Source: Marvania coccoides
Taxonomy: Eukaryota; Chlorophyta; Trebouxiophyceae; Chlorellales; Chlorellaceae
Assembly: GCA_963854735.1 (NCBI GenBank)
Contig: OY978100.1
Coordinates: 1,364,001-1,428,000 of the forward strand
DNA length: 64,000 nucleotides
Direction of reading: 5' to 3'
In this document: positions 44,186 to 56,000 of the stretch, piece by piece
Layout of the letters: every line of letters starts with the position of its first letter
How positions within the stretch are numbered: position 1 is the first letter of the stretch
Position numbers and translations under genes: made by a program
The notes under the pieces: generated by a model
Databases searched by the model: none
The model's input: only the letters and a program-made list of their open reading frames with translations
What the model was told of the DNA's origin: nothing

Positions 44186-46431
44186 TTAAATGCGGTACAG
44201 CGGTGTGATACCCAGCAGCTGCAGGCACTGCCTGATGGTCATGGCTGCTGCCTCCACCAGCAGCAGCCGGCTCTCCTCCTCCGGCGACCCTACCACCTGG
44301 CACTCGGTGTAGAACTGGCTGAACACCCCAGACAGCTCAAACAGGTAGTCGGTCACACGGTTGGGCGCCAGGTCCGTCAGCATGGCGTCGATGGCCTCGG
44401 GGAAACGGGCGATGTGCAGCGCCAGCGCCGCCTCGTTGGCGTGGGTGAGCTTAATCTGGGCGCCAGCGGCCGCCAGTGCCTTGGGGTCCTTGTCGGACTT
44501 CCGGATGATGGAGGCGATGCGGGCGTGGGCGTAGAGCAGGTAGACGGCGGTGTTGCCCTGCAGCGACAGCATCTCGTCGAACGAGAAGCGGTAGTTAGTG
44601 GAGCGGTGGCCCTTGAGGTCGGCGTACTTGACGGCGCCGTACCCCATGGCGGTGGACGCCTCCTCCAGCTCTGCGTCCGAGATGTCTGGGCGGCGCTCTT
44701 TGATCGTTGTGACGGTGCGCTGCTTGGCCTCGTCCAGCAGCTCAACCAGGCGGACAACCTGCGCGAGGAAGAAGGGAATACGAAGGAGGCAAACCGTTTA
44801 ATCGCTGTTCCTAATTAAAAACAGCAGTTTAAAACAGTGTGATGAGGTATTTAACAAAACTAATTGTAAGTAAAACTCACGTCTCCGCTCCTGCTCCTGA
44901 ACTTCTTGTTGTCCTCCCCCAGCACCAGCCCGAATCCCACATGGTCGATGCGCACCTCCCGGTCCTTGGGCAGGTACCCCGCCTTCTTGGCGGCCGCGAA
45001 AATCATATCAAAGTGCTGCGACTGCCCCACGTCGGTGACATACACAATCCAGTCCGCTTTCTCCACGTCGATGCGGTGTTTGATGGCTGCCATGTCGGTG
45101 GAGGCGTAGCCGAACCCGCCGTCGGTCTTCTGCACGATCAGCGGCACCTGCTGGCCCTCTATGAACACGCACATGGCGCCGTCTGACAGCTCCGCCACGC
45201 CCGACGCCTTCAGCGCGTCCACGGTGTCCTGCAGCATCGGGTTGTAGAACGACTCCCCCCGCTCCTGCAGCTCCACCCCCAGCCGGTCGTACAGCTTCTG
45301 AAACTCGCGGCGGGAGGCGTCGCAGATGCGGCGCCAGGCGGCCAAGCACTCGGCGTCGCCAGACTGCAGCCGAGTCACCGCCTCACGCGCGCGTGTCTTG
45401 AAGTCGTCCTCCTCGTCGAAGCGCTGCTTGGCGGCGCGGTACAGCACCTGCAAGTCGGCCACGTCCTCCTCAGAGGCGGCATTGAGCCCCTCGGGCCGTT
45501 TTTCCGCAATGAATTGTATCAGCATCCCAAACTGGGTGCCCCAGTCGCCGATGTGGTTCAGACGCAGCACGTCCGCGCCGCAGAACTCCAGCGTGCGCGC
45601 GATGGTGTCCCCGATGATGGTGGACCGCAGGTGCCCCACGTGCATTTCTTTGGCGACGTTGGGCGAGGAAAAATCAACGATGACTTTCTTGCCCGCGATA
45701 GCGCGGGGGGCCCACGCCTTCAGCCCCTCCGGGCCACTCACCATGGCCGTCACGTGCTGCTGCAGCCACTCCCTGCTGACGCGCACGTTGATGAAGCCGG
45801 GCCCCGCCAGGGACGTCTCGGCGACCAGCGGAGAGGGCGGCAGCGCCGCCAGGATGGCTTCGGCCACCGCGCGCGGGTTCTTGGGCGCGCCCTCTTTGCC
45901 CTTCATCCTCCCGAACAGCGCCATCGCGTTGTTGCACTGGTAATCGCCATGCACGGGCTGGTTGCAGGTGGTGACCACCGCAGGGACGGAAGCTGTGGGG
46001 AAGGCGGTTGTGATGGCGGCGTCGAACAGCGCCGCCAGCTGCTGGCACATGCTGCCGGCGTAGGAGTCGGCAGCGGTGGAGGCGGCAGCGGCAGCAGGCA
46101 CTCCGTCTGCCCCTGCAGCAGCGCTGCTGATCATGGTGTCGAGTTTGGAGAGGGCGGCGGTGATCTGGGCGGCCATGTGGCGGGGGGCGGGCCAGGCGCG
46201 GCGGGAGGAGAGACCGGGGAGCGGGCGCCGGGTGCAGGCAGCGGCGAGGAGAGGTTGGCGGAGGCGGGCGCTAGAAACTGCAGTCAAAATCAATCAATGG
46301 GGGTTTTTGGGTGTGTTCGGGGTTATTTTCTATGCAACATGTGATGTGGGGGCGGGTTGCCAGGCGCAGAAACAAGTGAAAAACTGCTGCTCACGATGTG
46401 ATTTGGCTGAAGTTTGCCAGCTCCTGAGCAT
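44186..46431 (-). CDS. arginyl-tRNA synthetase, organelle-targeted form
   Basis: Three exons: 46395-46431, 44881-46277, 44186-44758; 668 residues. Exon 1 supplies the only credible start (MLRSWQTSAKSH) and the first part of a basic, acid-free leader (RLRQPLLAAACTRRPLPGLSSRR), fitting mitochondrial and/or plastid import; a second Met starts MAAQITAALS, so a cytosolic form from an internal start is possible. Class I motifs: HVGHLRSTIIGD (HIGH) in VAKEMHVGHLRS, and the degenerate KMSKS-like GEDNKKFRSRSGD usual for ArgRS. The C-terminal anticodon-binding domain ends LGITPLYRI, with the family's typical ...RM/RI end. It charges tRNA-Arg. Exon 2 alone has no ATG upstream of MAAQ. Confidence 0.92.
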
Positions 46432-46840
46432 ATCAAATAGATACCCCAAGCAGGTGGAGGCGCAGAGGACCTCAGCTCAAGCGTGAATTGATGGGTTAAT
46501 AATGGCTATTAAATTCTGAAAATCGCCGTCTTCTTCCGAGTGACTTCGCGCGCGCCTTTTTTTTTGCAAAGTGCGATTGTTGCTTTTGAAACTTCGACTA
46601 GCCAGAGATCAGATTTCGTCCGGCAAGATTTTCAACTCACGTTGTTGGTGGCTGATTTTGTGACTCGGCCCTAAACTCGAAGTAGTAGTCGCGACGAATT
46701 TATATTATTTCATCGCGCACCCCACCAGCTTGCTGCTTCCTCCGAAGTACCAGCGTACAGCGCAACGATTTTTGCGCTTGTTTTCGCTGCGCTGGTAGTG
46801 CGCTGATTTGCACGCTTCGTATTGCGGCGAACAAATCCGG
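46432..46840. promoter_or_regulatory. divergent promoter region of ArgRS and the 46841 gene
   Basis: 409 bp between two outward-facing starts. Contains TCGCGCGCGCC near 46547 and AT-rich stretches; no defined element. Confidence 0.3.
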
Positions 46841-48395
46841 ATGTCTAGCTGTCACTCCGGTGAAACAGCAGAGTGTAAGAGCACGAACGCGGGGGAAGGA
46901 GCAACTCTCTGGGCCGATACCGCAATGGAGATCCTATCCTCCCTCACTGTAACCCCCAGGGCACAGCAGGGTTTGCCGCCCTCGTCTGCAACCTACGTTG
47001 ATCCCTCCAAACCATCGCCCAAGCACGCAGCTGGGCCGTCCGACGACACTGTCGGAGAGGGATCGAAGAGGCTGCGCAGGCTATTGGCGGCGAGCGAAAC
47101 CGAGGCGATGGATGCGGGCGAGAGTGAGGGCGACTTTTCTCAGTCCGACGCCTCCCTCTTCTCGCTGGAGAGCAGCCTGACGGCTTCGAGGGCAGAGAAC
47201 CGCCGGCTGCGTGCTATGAATGCTGCTCTCGCCACTTTCTCCACCGAGTCGGCGCGCCTGGGGGCGGTGCTGGCGACTGCGATGTCGCCGCGGCCACGCC
47301 CTCCGATCTCCTCCGATGTGTCCCCCGACTTCGTCAAAGCCGCCATGGATGAGTTTGCATGGGTGCGGGGTCAGGAGGTACCCGACTCGGTGGTTGTGTT
47401 GTGCTCTAGCCTCCCGCCAGCCGTGTTGGTGGACATCAACTCTGACTTTTTTGAGCGCCTGCACGATTACTCACTGGAGGTGAGGAGAACACGTGTTTGA
47501 GAGATTGTTTGAAACAAAGGGAAGCGTTTTCTCGTATTTTGTTCTTGCACAAGTTTTCTTGTTGCAAATTTTGCTATAGTTTTTTCATGCCGTCGTGCTC
47601 TCAACGACCCCTCTCTCTCTCTGCTTCTCTCCCTTTGCAGTGGCGAAGCAGGGACGCCGACGAGAAGATGAAGCTGACGGCAACGGCGACGGCGGCGGTG
47701 CACGTGCGGGTGAGATTTTGGCAAACTCTTCCTCCTGCCACAAAATTTTAATGCAGCCATCAATCAACCTCCCAGCCCTTTTTTTTTTTTTTTTTTTTTT
47801 TTAACTTCAGAGAAATTTAATCATGCGCCTCTTTACGGTCAACCCCAGGCTCTACATGACGCTGGTGCACACAGCCGTCGCCCCGTCGCCCGGCACGCCG
47901 CAAGGCGACAGAATTCAAAAGGCATTGCGCGAGGTCTTGGACAAGTTCTCCCTGACCAAGGGGCAGCTTGCGATGTGCAGCCAGGCTTGGGAAGCATACT
48001 CCAGTTCCATGAAAATCATACAAAATGACATGCAGGTGGCACGCCAAGAGCTGGCTGACGTCGATGGCGGGCACACATCGATGCTCACTAGCGCCCAGGT
48101 AACTTGTATTGTTTGATTCGTGTTATTTATAGTTTTGCTTGAAGTATTTCACGAATCGAATCTGAAAGACACCCGTCCCTCCCCAACAATGCAGCGAGCC
48201 CTCGCGATGACTAAACAGGCAGGCGTCTTGTATCGCTGCCACATGCGCTGTTCAGTGGCATACATGGTGCTTAGCACATCCGTATCGAATGTGTTTACTT
48301 GGGTGCAACTGGGAGTGCTGCAAAGGGCGGCTTCCCCGTACCGCCCAGACTTCCGACACCTCTGCAGCCTCATCTGCAATAACGATACCACGTAA
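46841..48395 (+). CDS. unrecognised Leu-rich regulatory-looking protein (bZIP-like algal family)
   Basis: Four exons: 46841-47479, 47641-47709, 47811-48098, 48195-48395; 398 residues. The first third is polar and Ser-rich with a basic patch GSKRLRRLL, then SLESSLTASRAENRRLRAMN and AALATFSTESARL, a leucine-zipper-like helix reminiscent of green-algal bZIP proteins but without a clear basic DNA-binding region. Later exons carry FSLTKGQLAMCSQAWEAYSS and IIQNDMQVARQELADV, a helical region like the C-terminal part of such proteins. I cannot confirm the family. The final codons CAC/GTAAGC could also be a donor, so one more exon is possible. Intron 2 carries a 23-25 nt T run just before its acceptor. 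Confidence 0.55.
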
Positions 48396-49897
48396 GCTGG
48401 TGGTAAAATATATGGAAATTTTCAGTATGACAGTACTATTATTCGTCGGAGAAGACTATTCTGTTTATGAGCTCATTCTGTCTACCGCTAATTTTGTTTC
48501 TTTCGTCCCCTTTTCTCACTCTCTTTCTCTCTTCGAACTGTATATGTTGCCGCTGATGCGATTAGAGGAGTTATAATTTCCCCTCTTTTTGTTTTGAAAT
48601 AAAACACTCTCTTTGAATGCATGCTCAACCTTCCAATCTTTGCTATAGCGCCAAATGCTTTGCATTACAACCACCTTTTTTCCAAGCCCTTTTCCCCAAA
48701 GACCAGAGTCGTCTCTCTCGCTAAAGCCAAGTCAATTGATTGAAAATGTTCAATAAACTGTCTTCTCTGAATACTTATCGTACCGTACTATTTGAGTTGG
48801 AACAGTCGTCCTCCCCCTGGGGACTCTTACATCCTTTTTTTGTTTAGAAATAAGACGAGCTTAATTATCCTCGGAGTACATTGGGCATGCAAAATATTTG
48901 CCTGCTGCGAGCTCTCCCGCCGATTTTATTTGCCGGACTCCTGTTGGGATTGCTCCCAAACCAATTCCCTTCCCCGATACTCAGTGCCACCATGATGGCT
49001 TTTGATACATCCAATAAAAAACTGCTCATACCAAAGTTTGATACTCATACCAAAGTTGAAATTCATACAAAGTTGCAAACATAAAAAAAAACAGATTTAT
49101 TGTCAATGAAGAACATTTTTTTTCAATGTCTCCAATGCTATTCCTGTGTTATCCAATATCATATACTGCAAAAACACACCTGTTATCTTGACTATCTTCA
49201 CCATATAATGCATGTGCCACGCTCCCTTGCGTGTCGAGGACAGATTTACCGGATTGAACGGGTCAGCCAACGTAGAATAATGCCCCCAACTCAATAAGTT
49301 CTAAAGCTGGCCAGAACCTCTTCTTATTCGATCTGCCCTCGGGGGAGTGCCTCAGGTCGTGCGGCAGGTCGGCACTGGGAATTCTTTGGGCGGGTGCGGG
49401 GTATCAACGTAGAAACGTTGGTGATGGCCATGCAGTGTAGGAAGCATGATTGACTGACACGGCTAGATCCGTCGTTAGAAAAGGGAGCATGAAGGGGGGG
49501 GGGGGAAATGGGATTCGAATTCAGTTCTCAATTCGTCAACAGTTTAAATTATATTTATCAAGCCAAAGACGCTGTTCGGCTGAGGATGCACTCCATGACT
49601 TCAGCAAATATTATAGAAATTTATATTCAACAGAATGGCTTCGAAAACCCCATTATTTTTTGTCTCGTGATTGTTGAGGATTTTGCTCCTTTAATGGCCA
49701 GAACGTAGCGCGTTGAAAAAATAAATAAGTATAACCAAGTATTCTTCGCGAAGTACGTGCCTCGGAAGGCTTCCGCAACTAAATATTTTCAAATTGTTTT
49801 TTGGGGGTGCCATTTTCTTCTCCTGCCCATCTGTTTCAATGTGCTAGAGCTTGTCTGAGTCAGAATATGAAACCCTGAATTACACCTTCCCCAAAAC
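48396..49897. other. gene-free spacer with one R2 repeat
   Basis: 1.5 kb. AT-rich, with R2 copy D at 48845-48891, near-duplicate phrases ATACCAAAGTTTGATACTCAT at 49029-49055, a G run at 49494-49506, and a GC-richer patch at 49335-49440. I see no gene. Confidence 0.4.
48845..48891 (+). repeat. dispersed repeat family R2, copy D
   Basis: Reads AATAAGACGAGCTTAATTAT then CCTCGGAGTACATTGGGCAT, matching copies A to C. Confidence 0.75.
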
Positions 49898-52562
49898 ATG
49901 GCGGAACGAGCTGGCTACGAGCCACTCCTGGCAGCAGGGCAAGTTAACAAATATTTGTAGTTGCTGCTTCTGTTTCCGCTCCCACCAATACCTCCGCTAC
50001 CTCTCCACGCAGGCGCACACCCACTGAAGACGAGCTGGAGTCTGGCGGCAGCCCTCGCTTCTCCTCCGACCCATTTTTGGACAATCCGCCCCCAGACGAG
50101 GCCCCCTCCCCGCTGCTGGGCTGCGAGGAGGACAGCGAGCTCACCTGGGCGGCGGTGCACAACCTGGACGACTTCTTCTCGCAGGTATACCTCTACTGGG
50201 AAGAAAAAGGTTTTGCCGTTGTGCTAATCGCCCGCGTTCTCAACCTGGCCGCCCTCGCCTTCACCATCTCCGCCAGCTGGCTGCTGCTGTTGGGGGTGGA
50301 CTACGCCGCGCTGCGGTCGCAGTGCTTGAAGCGCGACGAGTGCAACGTCTGGGACGTCGCCATTCGGCGCCACCCGCTGGCGGGGCAGCTCACGCTTTGG
50401 AAGGCGCTGGCGGTGGCATATCTGCTGATTTTCGCGGGATACTGGGTGTTTGCGGTGGCGCACCTGGTGCAGGAGGTGCGTGGACTGGCGGAGGTGCGCC
50501 ATTTCCTGGCGGCGCAGGTAGGACTGAGCGACAGGAGCGTGCGGTCAGCCACGTGGCCGGAGGTCGCTTCCAGGCTGGTGGCGGCGCAGCGCACGGTGCG
50601 GCTGTGCATCTCCCGCGACCTCAACGAGCACGACATTGTCTCCCGCATTATGCGCCGCGAAAACTACTTGGTGGGGATGCTGAACGCGGGCGTCCTGGCC
50701 CTCAACGTTCCCGTCCCGGGGCTGCGCCGCCACCTGCTGCTGACAAAAACCGTGGAGTGGAACCTGCGGTGGTGCGTGCTGGACCCCATGTTTGATGATA
50801 AAACCTTTACCGTGCGGGAGGAATTTGTGCGGGATGAGGCGGCGCTGTGCCGGCGATTTCGCGTCATGGCGGTGGTCAACGCCATCTTTTCGCCCTTTCT
50901 TCTCGTGTTTCTGGTCATCTACTTCTTCATGAAGAACGCGGAGGCGCTGTACCACCACCCCTCGGCCATAGGTAGGGACCCAGGAGCAGAGCAGAGGAGG
51001 CATTTGCTATCACTATCACAGAATAAAAAAAAAATAAAAAAAAATATGAACGCGGATATTTTAGCTAGACCCTTTTATGCCCTCAAATTTATTCGCTGTT
51101 GTTTTGTTTCCTGTATAATTCTTCAGGCGCTCGGCGGTGGTCCCCTGTAGCCCGCTGGACCCTCCGCGAGTTCAACGAGCTCCCCCACTTCATCGGCAAC
51201 CGTCTCAACGCCGGCCACGCCGCCGCCGAGCGCTACGTAGCGCAGTTCCCCAACCACGCTCTCTCCCACGCCGCGCGCTTCGTGGCCTTCGTCGCCGGCT
51301 CCTTCGCCGCCGTCCTCATCGCGCTCACCCTCGCGGACGAGCGCCTGCTGGAGAGGGACCTGGCGGCGGGGCGGCAAACCGTCTGGTGGCTGGCGCTGCT
51401 GGGGGTGGTGGTGGCAGCGGCGCGCGCGCTGATTGTGGAGCCTTCCACTGCGTCGTTTGACCCCGAACGCGCCCTCTTGGACGTGGCTTCTCACACCCAC
51501 CACCTGCCGCCGCACTGGCGCGGGCGGGCGCACACGCTGGAGGTGCAGCAGGAGTTCGGGGCGCTGTTCCGATACCGGGCGGTGCTATTTTTGGAGGAAC
51601 TAGGGTCTGTGGTGCTCACCCCGGTGCTGCTGTGGCACTCCCTGCCCAGGAGCGCTGGCAGCATCCTGCAGTTCGTGAGGCGGCACACCACCAGGGTGGA
51701 CGGTGTGGGGGACGTGTGCTCCGAAGCCGCGTTCTGCGTGCGCCGGCGGGGAGGGGGCGCAGCGGGGCGGCCGTGGGACGCAGCGACGGTGGCGGCAACA
51801 GACGAGGCGATGCTGCAGCTGGGGAGGGAGGGGAAGGTGGAGAAGAGCCTGGTGAGCTTTGCAGCGGCGTACCAGCGGTGGGACCCGCCGGATGAGGCCC
51901 AGCAGGTGAGAGGAATTTAGAGAGGACGAGACGAAGAACTTTCCAGTAAAATTTTATCTTGTCGGTTGAAATAAAATTTCCCCCGTTTTGTTTCGAAAGC
52001 TTGTTTCGACCATCCGTGCGTCTGTTCTTGCCAAATTTTGCAGTTTCTGTCCCGAGTGGCGGACGAGTACCGCAGAGGTCCTGCCTCTATGGCTGCAGCG
52101 GAGCACAGCAGGGCTTGGCCTGGCGATTCTTTCCAGCCTGGCGTGCACGTGTACCCTCCTCAATTTGACTTCAACGCTGCAACCCAGTACCAACACCAGT
52201 TCCAGCAGCAGAGACAGCGGCAGGAAGAAAACGGCAGGCCCAGCCCATTCTTACGTAGTTCCGCCATTTTTGGCTCCGCCGAAGCTTTGAACGGCGCTGC
52301 AGCGGGAGCGTCGACGCGCCCGTTCGCCTTTATGAGCTCTGCGCCGGAAGAGGAGAGGGTGGAGGCAGCGCAGGCCATGCTGCAGAGCTATCACCGAGCG
52401 CAAGAGGCGGCAGCGGCATCACCTGCCGAGCAGCACGCTGAGCAGCCGCAACAGCAGCAATTTGGCGCGGAGATGGCGAAACCACCGCCGCCCCAGCATC
52501 GAGAGCTGTCTTCGGAGCTGAGCGTGCTAACGCGGGAGCGCACGACGAGCGGACACCAATAA
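49898..52562 (+). CDS. ATG9: autophagy lipid scramblase ATG9
   Basis: Four exons: 49898-49938, 50013-50971, 51127-51905, 52044-52562; 765 residues. The core ATG9 signatures are present: NLDDFFSQVYLYWEEKGFAV, IFAGYWVFAVAHLVQEVRGL, HDIVSRIMRRENYLVGMLN, LLTKTVEWNLRWCVLDPMFD, ARRWSPVARWTLREFNELPH and VDGVGDVCSEAAF followed by KVEKSLVSFAAAYQRW. Several membrane spans are visible, e.g. LVFLVIYFFM and AALAFTISASWLLLLGV. ATG9 is the trimeric scramblase of autophagosome seed vesicles, fed by ATG2. The N-terminal exon (MAERAGYEPLLAAG) contains a YEPLL-type sorting motif like animal and plant ATG9. Intron 1 is GC-AG (GCAAGT); a GT donor nearby would bring an immediate stop. The C-terminal tail is Gln/Ala-rich and divergent. 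Confidence 0.94.
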
Positions 52563-53033
52563 TTAAACATTTTTTCTTTTTTCCGTAAGATTTTAGTAAA
52601 TAAATAAATAAATAAACAGTTCTTAAACTCATTTAGCCACCGCTCTTTGTTGTATGCACTTTCTAGTATTTTTGTTTGTTTGTTTAAATCGATTTTCAAG
52701 GCCATGCCATGTAAAACAAAATGTATGTATGAAATGAAGGAGAAAATCGCAGCAGCACTGCCGCTGGCAGGTAGGCTTTAAGAATTCTCAACGTCATAGT
52801 GCCGGCATTTTGGTACTGATTCTGTCTACGTACCGAAGTGAAATTGATATTTTACAATGTTTCTGAACTCACAATACATGAGCCGTTGCGAAGCTAAGCA
52901 ATAAAAAAAAAACCATGCGGAAACCGCCTGTAATAAAAATTGCAAGCCAGCCAAAAATTTAGGATTTTTTTTAATTTAAATACATATATATATACACCTG
53001 CATTACTTATATTATACATGGGACGGTGGGCAA
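52563..53033. other. convergent 3' intergenic region
   Basis: 471 bp between ATG9 and the eIF4G-like gene. Contains an AAAT tetranucleotide repeat at 52599-52615 and TTTG repeat at 52671-52685. No gene. Confidence 0.4.
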
Positions 53034-56000
53034 TCAGCCCTGGCGCCGGCGGCGGAAGAGGCCTCCGAATGCCTGGAAGGCGGATGCCACAAAGGAGGCG
53101 ACGGCAGCACACCCAGCACGCACGAATTTGGGAATAGGTCGCAGCCACAGAGGGTCCACGGGGGCGGGCTCGCTCTCAGAGACCTCGTCCTCCTGCTGCG
53201 CCTGCTGCTCCATCAGGATGCAGCCGTCGTCGAGAATGGCCTGCACGCCAGACAGCAGCCCCAGCGGCGGCTGGCGTGGCGCGAGTGCCACCAAAGCAGT
53301 CTTGGCTGGGCTGCCCACCAGGACGGCGGTGTCCGCCACCGCTACCTGCGCCAGCATCGCAGGCTTGCGAGGGCTCGCTGCAGCCAAAGGTGAGAGGGCG
53401 GGCTGGGACAGAACCTCCAGCGCTGCGGAAGTCGCAGCGGGAGACGCGGGCAGGAGCTCAGAGGCGGGTTCCATGGGCACCAGAAGTTGCGAGGCAGCTG
53501 CGAGGGAGGCAGCCGCATCAGCGAGCAGCGTCAGCCCCTCCGTCACCTCCTCGGGCGCAGCCAGCTCGTGCACGGCGGGAGAGTCGCAGAGCTCCTCCTC
53601 CTCCATCTTGAGCACCATCGTGGGTTCAGCCATCACCACCACGGGAGAAGCGGGAGCCGGTGAGGCAGCAGCGCATGGCTCCGCATCTTTCTTCTCCTCT
53701 TCGGGACCCAGAACCTCCGCGGCAGGCGCAGCAGCCACAATAGAGCAGAATAACTCCTCGGCAGGCTTCTCCTCCTCTTCCCCAGCCGCAGCGGGCACTT
53801 CTGCAGCGGTAATAACGGCGGGTGCACCCACCAGCGCAGCTGCCACGGCGTAGTCCGCTACCCACTCGGTAGCGGCGGCGCGGTTGAGCTTGCCGTCAGC
53901 AGGCACGAAGAAGGCCTCCAGATCCAGGCCAGCGCTGCTCCAGGCTGCCATCGTCGAATGCTCGCCTCCCCACAACTGGCTGGCCGCCAGACCCTGCAGC
54001 AGCTCGCCCAGCAGCTTCACCACGATGGACACAGCCTCAGGTTCCGGCTCAGCGTCAGCGTCCGCAGGAGGGGTGAAGTCTTCCCATGCCTGAGCCACCT
54101 TGAGAGCGTGGCAGCAGACGGCTGAGAAGTCAGCGACGCCGTGCTCGATCATGGCCACCAGTACGGCAGCCACGCGCTGGGGAGCCGCGGGAACATCCAT
54201 GGCGAGCTCGTCGAGCGCGTCCATCACCAGGGCAGCGCCCTCAGCGAAGTGCGCAGGCGAGACGAGTTTTTCGTCGCTGCAATTAAATAAAAAAAAAAAA
54301 AAATGTGGGAAAAGGTGAGTAAATAATAAATTTCAGAACGTTTGGTAAATAGATATCTAAGTTAGAATAGAAAGATAAAACGTGATGCACAACCACATAA
54401 GAAAATATTAACTCACCACGCGTCCTTCAGCAGCTGCACCACCAGCGGCCACGCCTCGTCGCAGCTGAAGGGTTCCATGCTGACTGCCAGGAGCTGCTCC
54501 ACCACGGCGGCCATTGGCGCGCCTCCCTCTGCCAGCTCCTTGACGCACAGCAGCGCCTCCTTGGCGTCCTCATTGTCGACCATCTCCTCCAGGAGAGCCT
54601 TCACCTTGGCGGTGACGGCCTCGGGGGAGAGGGTGGCAAGCGTAGGCTCTGCAGTCTCCTCAGGCTGGGGCTCGGCCAGCTGCTGCTCAGCAGGTGCTGT
54701 GACAGCGGCAGGCGCGCTGCTGCAAAAATTGAGGATGAAAACGAGGGAGAGACGCCCAGTTGAGTGATAGAGGTACTAACAACACAGTTTAACTTGAAAT
54801 AGCTCTGCGTATGGATAAAAATGAAGACGCATGAAGGCATATTGATAATAAAATTAAACTTACGGAGGGGGGGCGGCGCCAGCTTTTTCGCGTTGTACTC
54901 CCTACGCAGGCGCTCCATCAGCTCTTTGGGCGACCCCGACAGCTCTTCAGGCATGGGAACCGCCACGCGGGGCACCCAGCCGTTGTCCCAGAGCTCCAGC
55001 AGGTCCAGCAGGCAGCAGCGCAGCCGAGACGCAGGCGGGAAGGTGTCAGCCATGCTCTGGATGCGCTGGAAGTAGCCATCCAGCAGCTGCTGAGTGGACA
55101 CAACGCGCACAGCGGCGGCGGCGTTGTCGGAGGGGCCCTCGCCATCGTCGGCCACCCTGAAGCTCTTCTGCGAGGCACACAGAGCTTTGCCGACGGTGGT
55201 GAGCAGCCTGCACAGGCACTGCGCGTCCTCGGCGCGGGGGCTGTCGGTCTGCAACAATGATTGAAAAAGGGGGAAAGAGAATGCAATAACACATCATGCA
55301 ATAATTTAATATGATATTGGCGAGTCGGCGAGCATTCATTCAGGCTTTAAAGAAAAAGCAAGCGACAATGTATACATTCTAGTATAAATCAATCTTAACC
55401 TCGCCAACAGCTCGTGCGTGACGCTGTGAATGGTGCGCTCGGCCATCACCCCCTTGATGTAGAGGCTGCCGATGAAGACGGTGTTGGCCTGCTGGCGGCG
55501 GTGCGCCACAGCGTCTACAGCGCCCGCACGGACGTTGAACGCGGCCTGGACCTTGTAGAGCAGCATGCGCCGCATTTCGAGGCTGGGCATGGCGTAGTGA
55601 AAGCTGCAGCAGGGGGAAGGAGGAGGGGAGAAGACGGGGGCAAAATTATACAAAAAAATACCTGGAAACAAAGGGTAAATCAGTAAAAACGTGATAACAT
55701 CTCACCACCACAACAGCACTGCGTACATCTCAGAGTAATTCTCGTCCACCAGGGCCTTGAAGTGCAGCTGGCCCACGAAGCCCTGCAGCGTGTGGGGGGC
55801 GTCCGCGTGGCAGTCCACCAGCTCCAGGAGGGCCCCGGCGATCTTCCCAAACGTCTTGGGCGCGATCTTGTTGAGCAGCGCCTTGAACTCTTTCTGGGCC
55901 TGCTCGTCCACGGGGTCTGCGGAGGTGGCCTGCCCCTTCCGGTACGCGCTGTCAGACTTGTGCAGGACGGCGGGCCCAGCCGGCATGCGCGTGGTAGCGT

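Noticed and set aside
49310..49440. Possible third R1-like repeat (shares GTTGGTGATGG with 33418)
   Set aside because: The shared word is too short and the flanks do not align.
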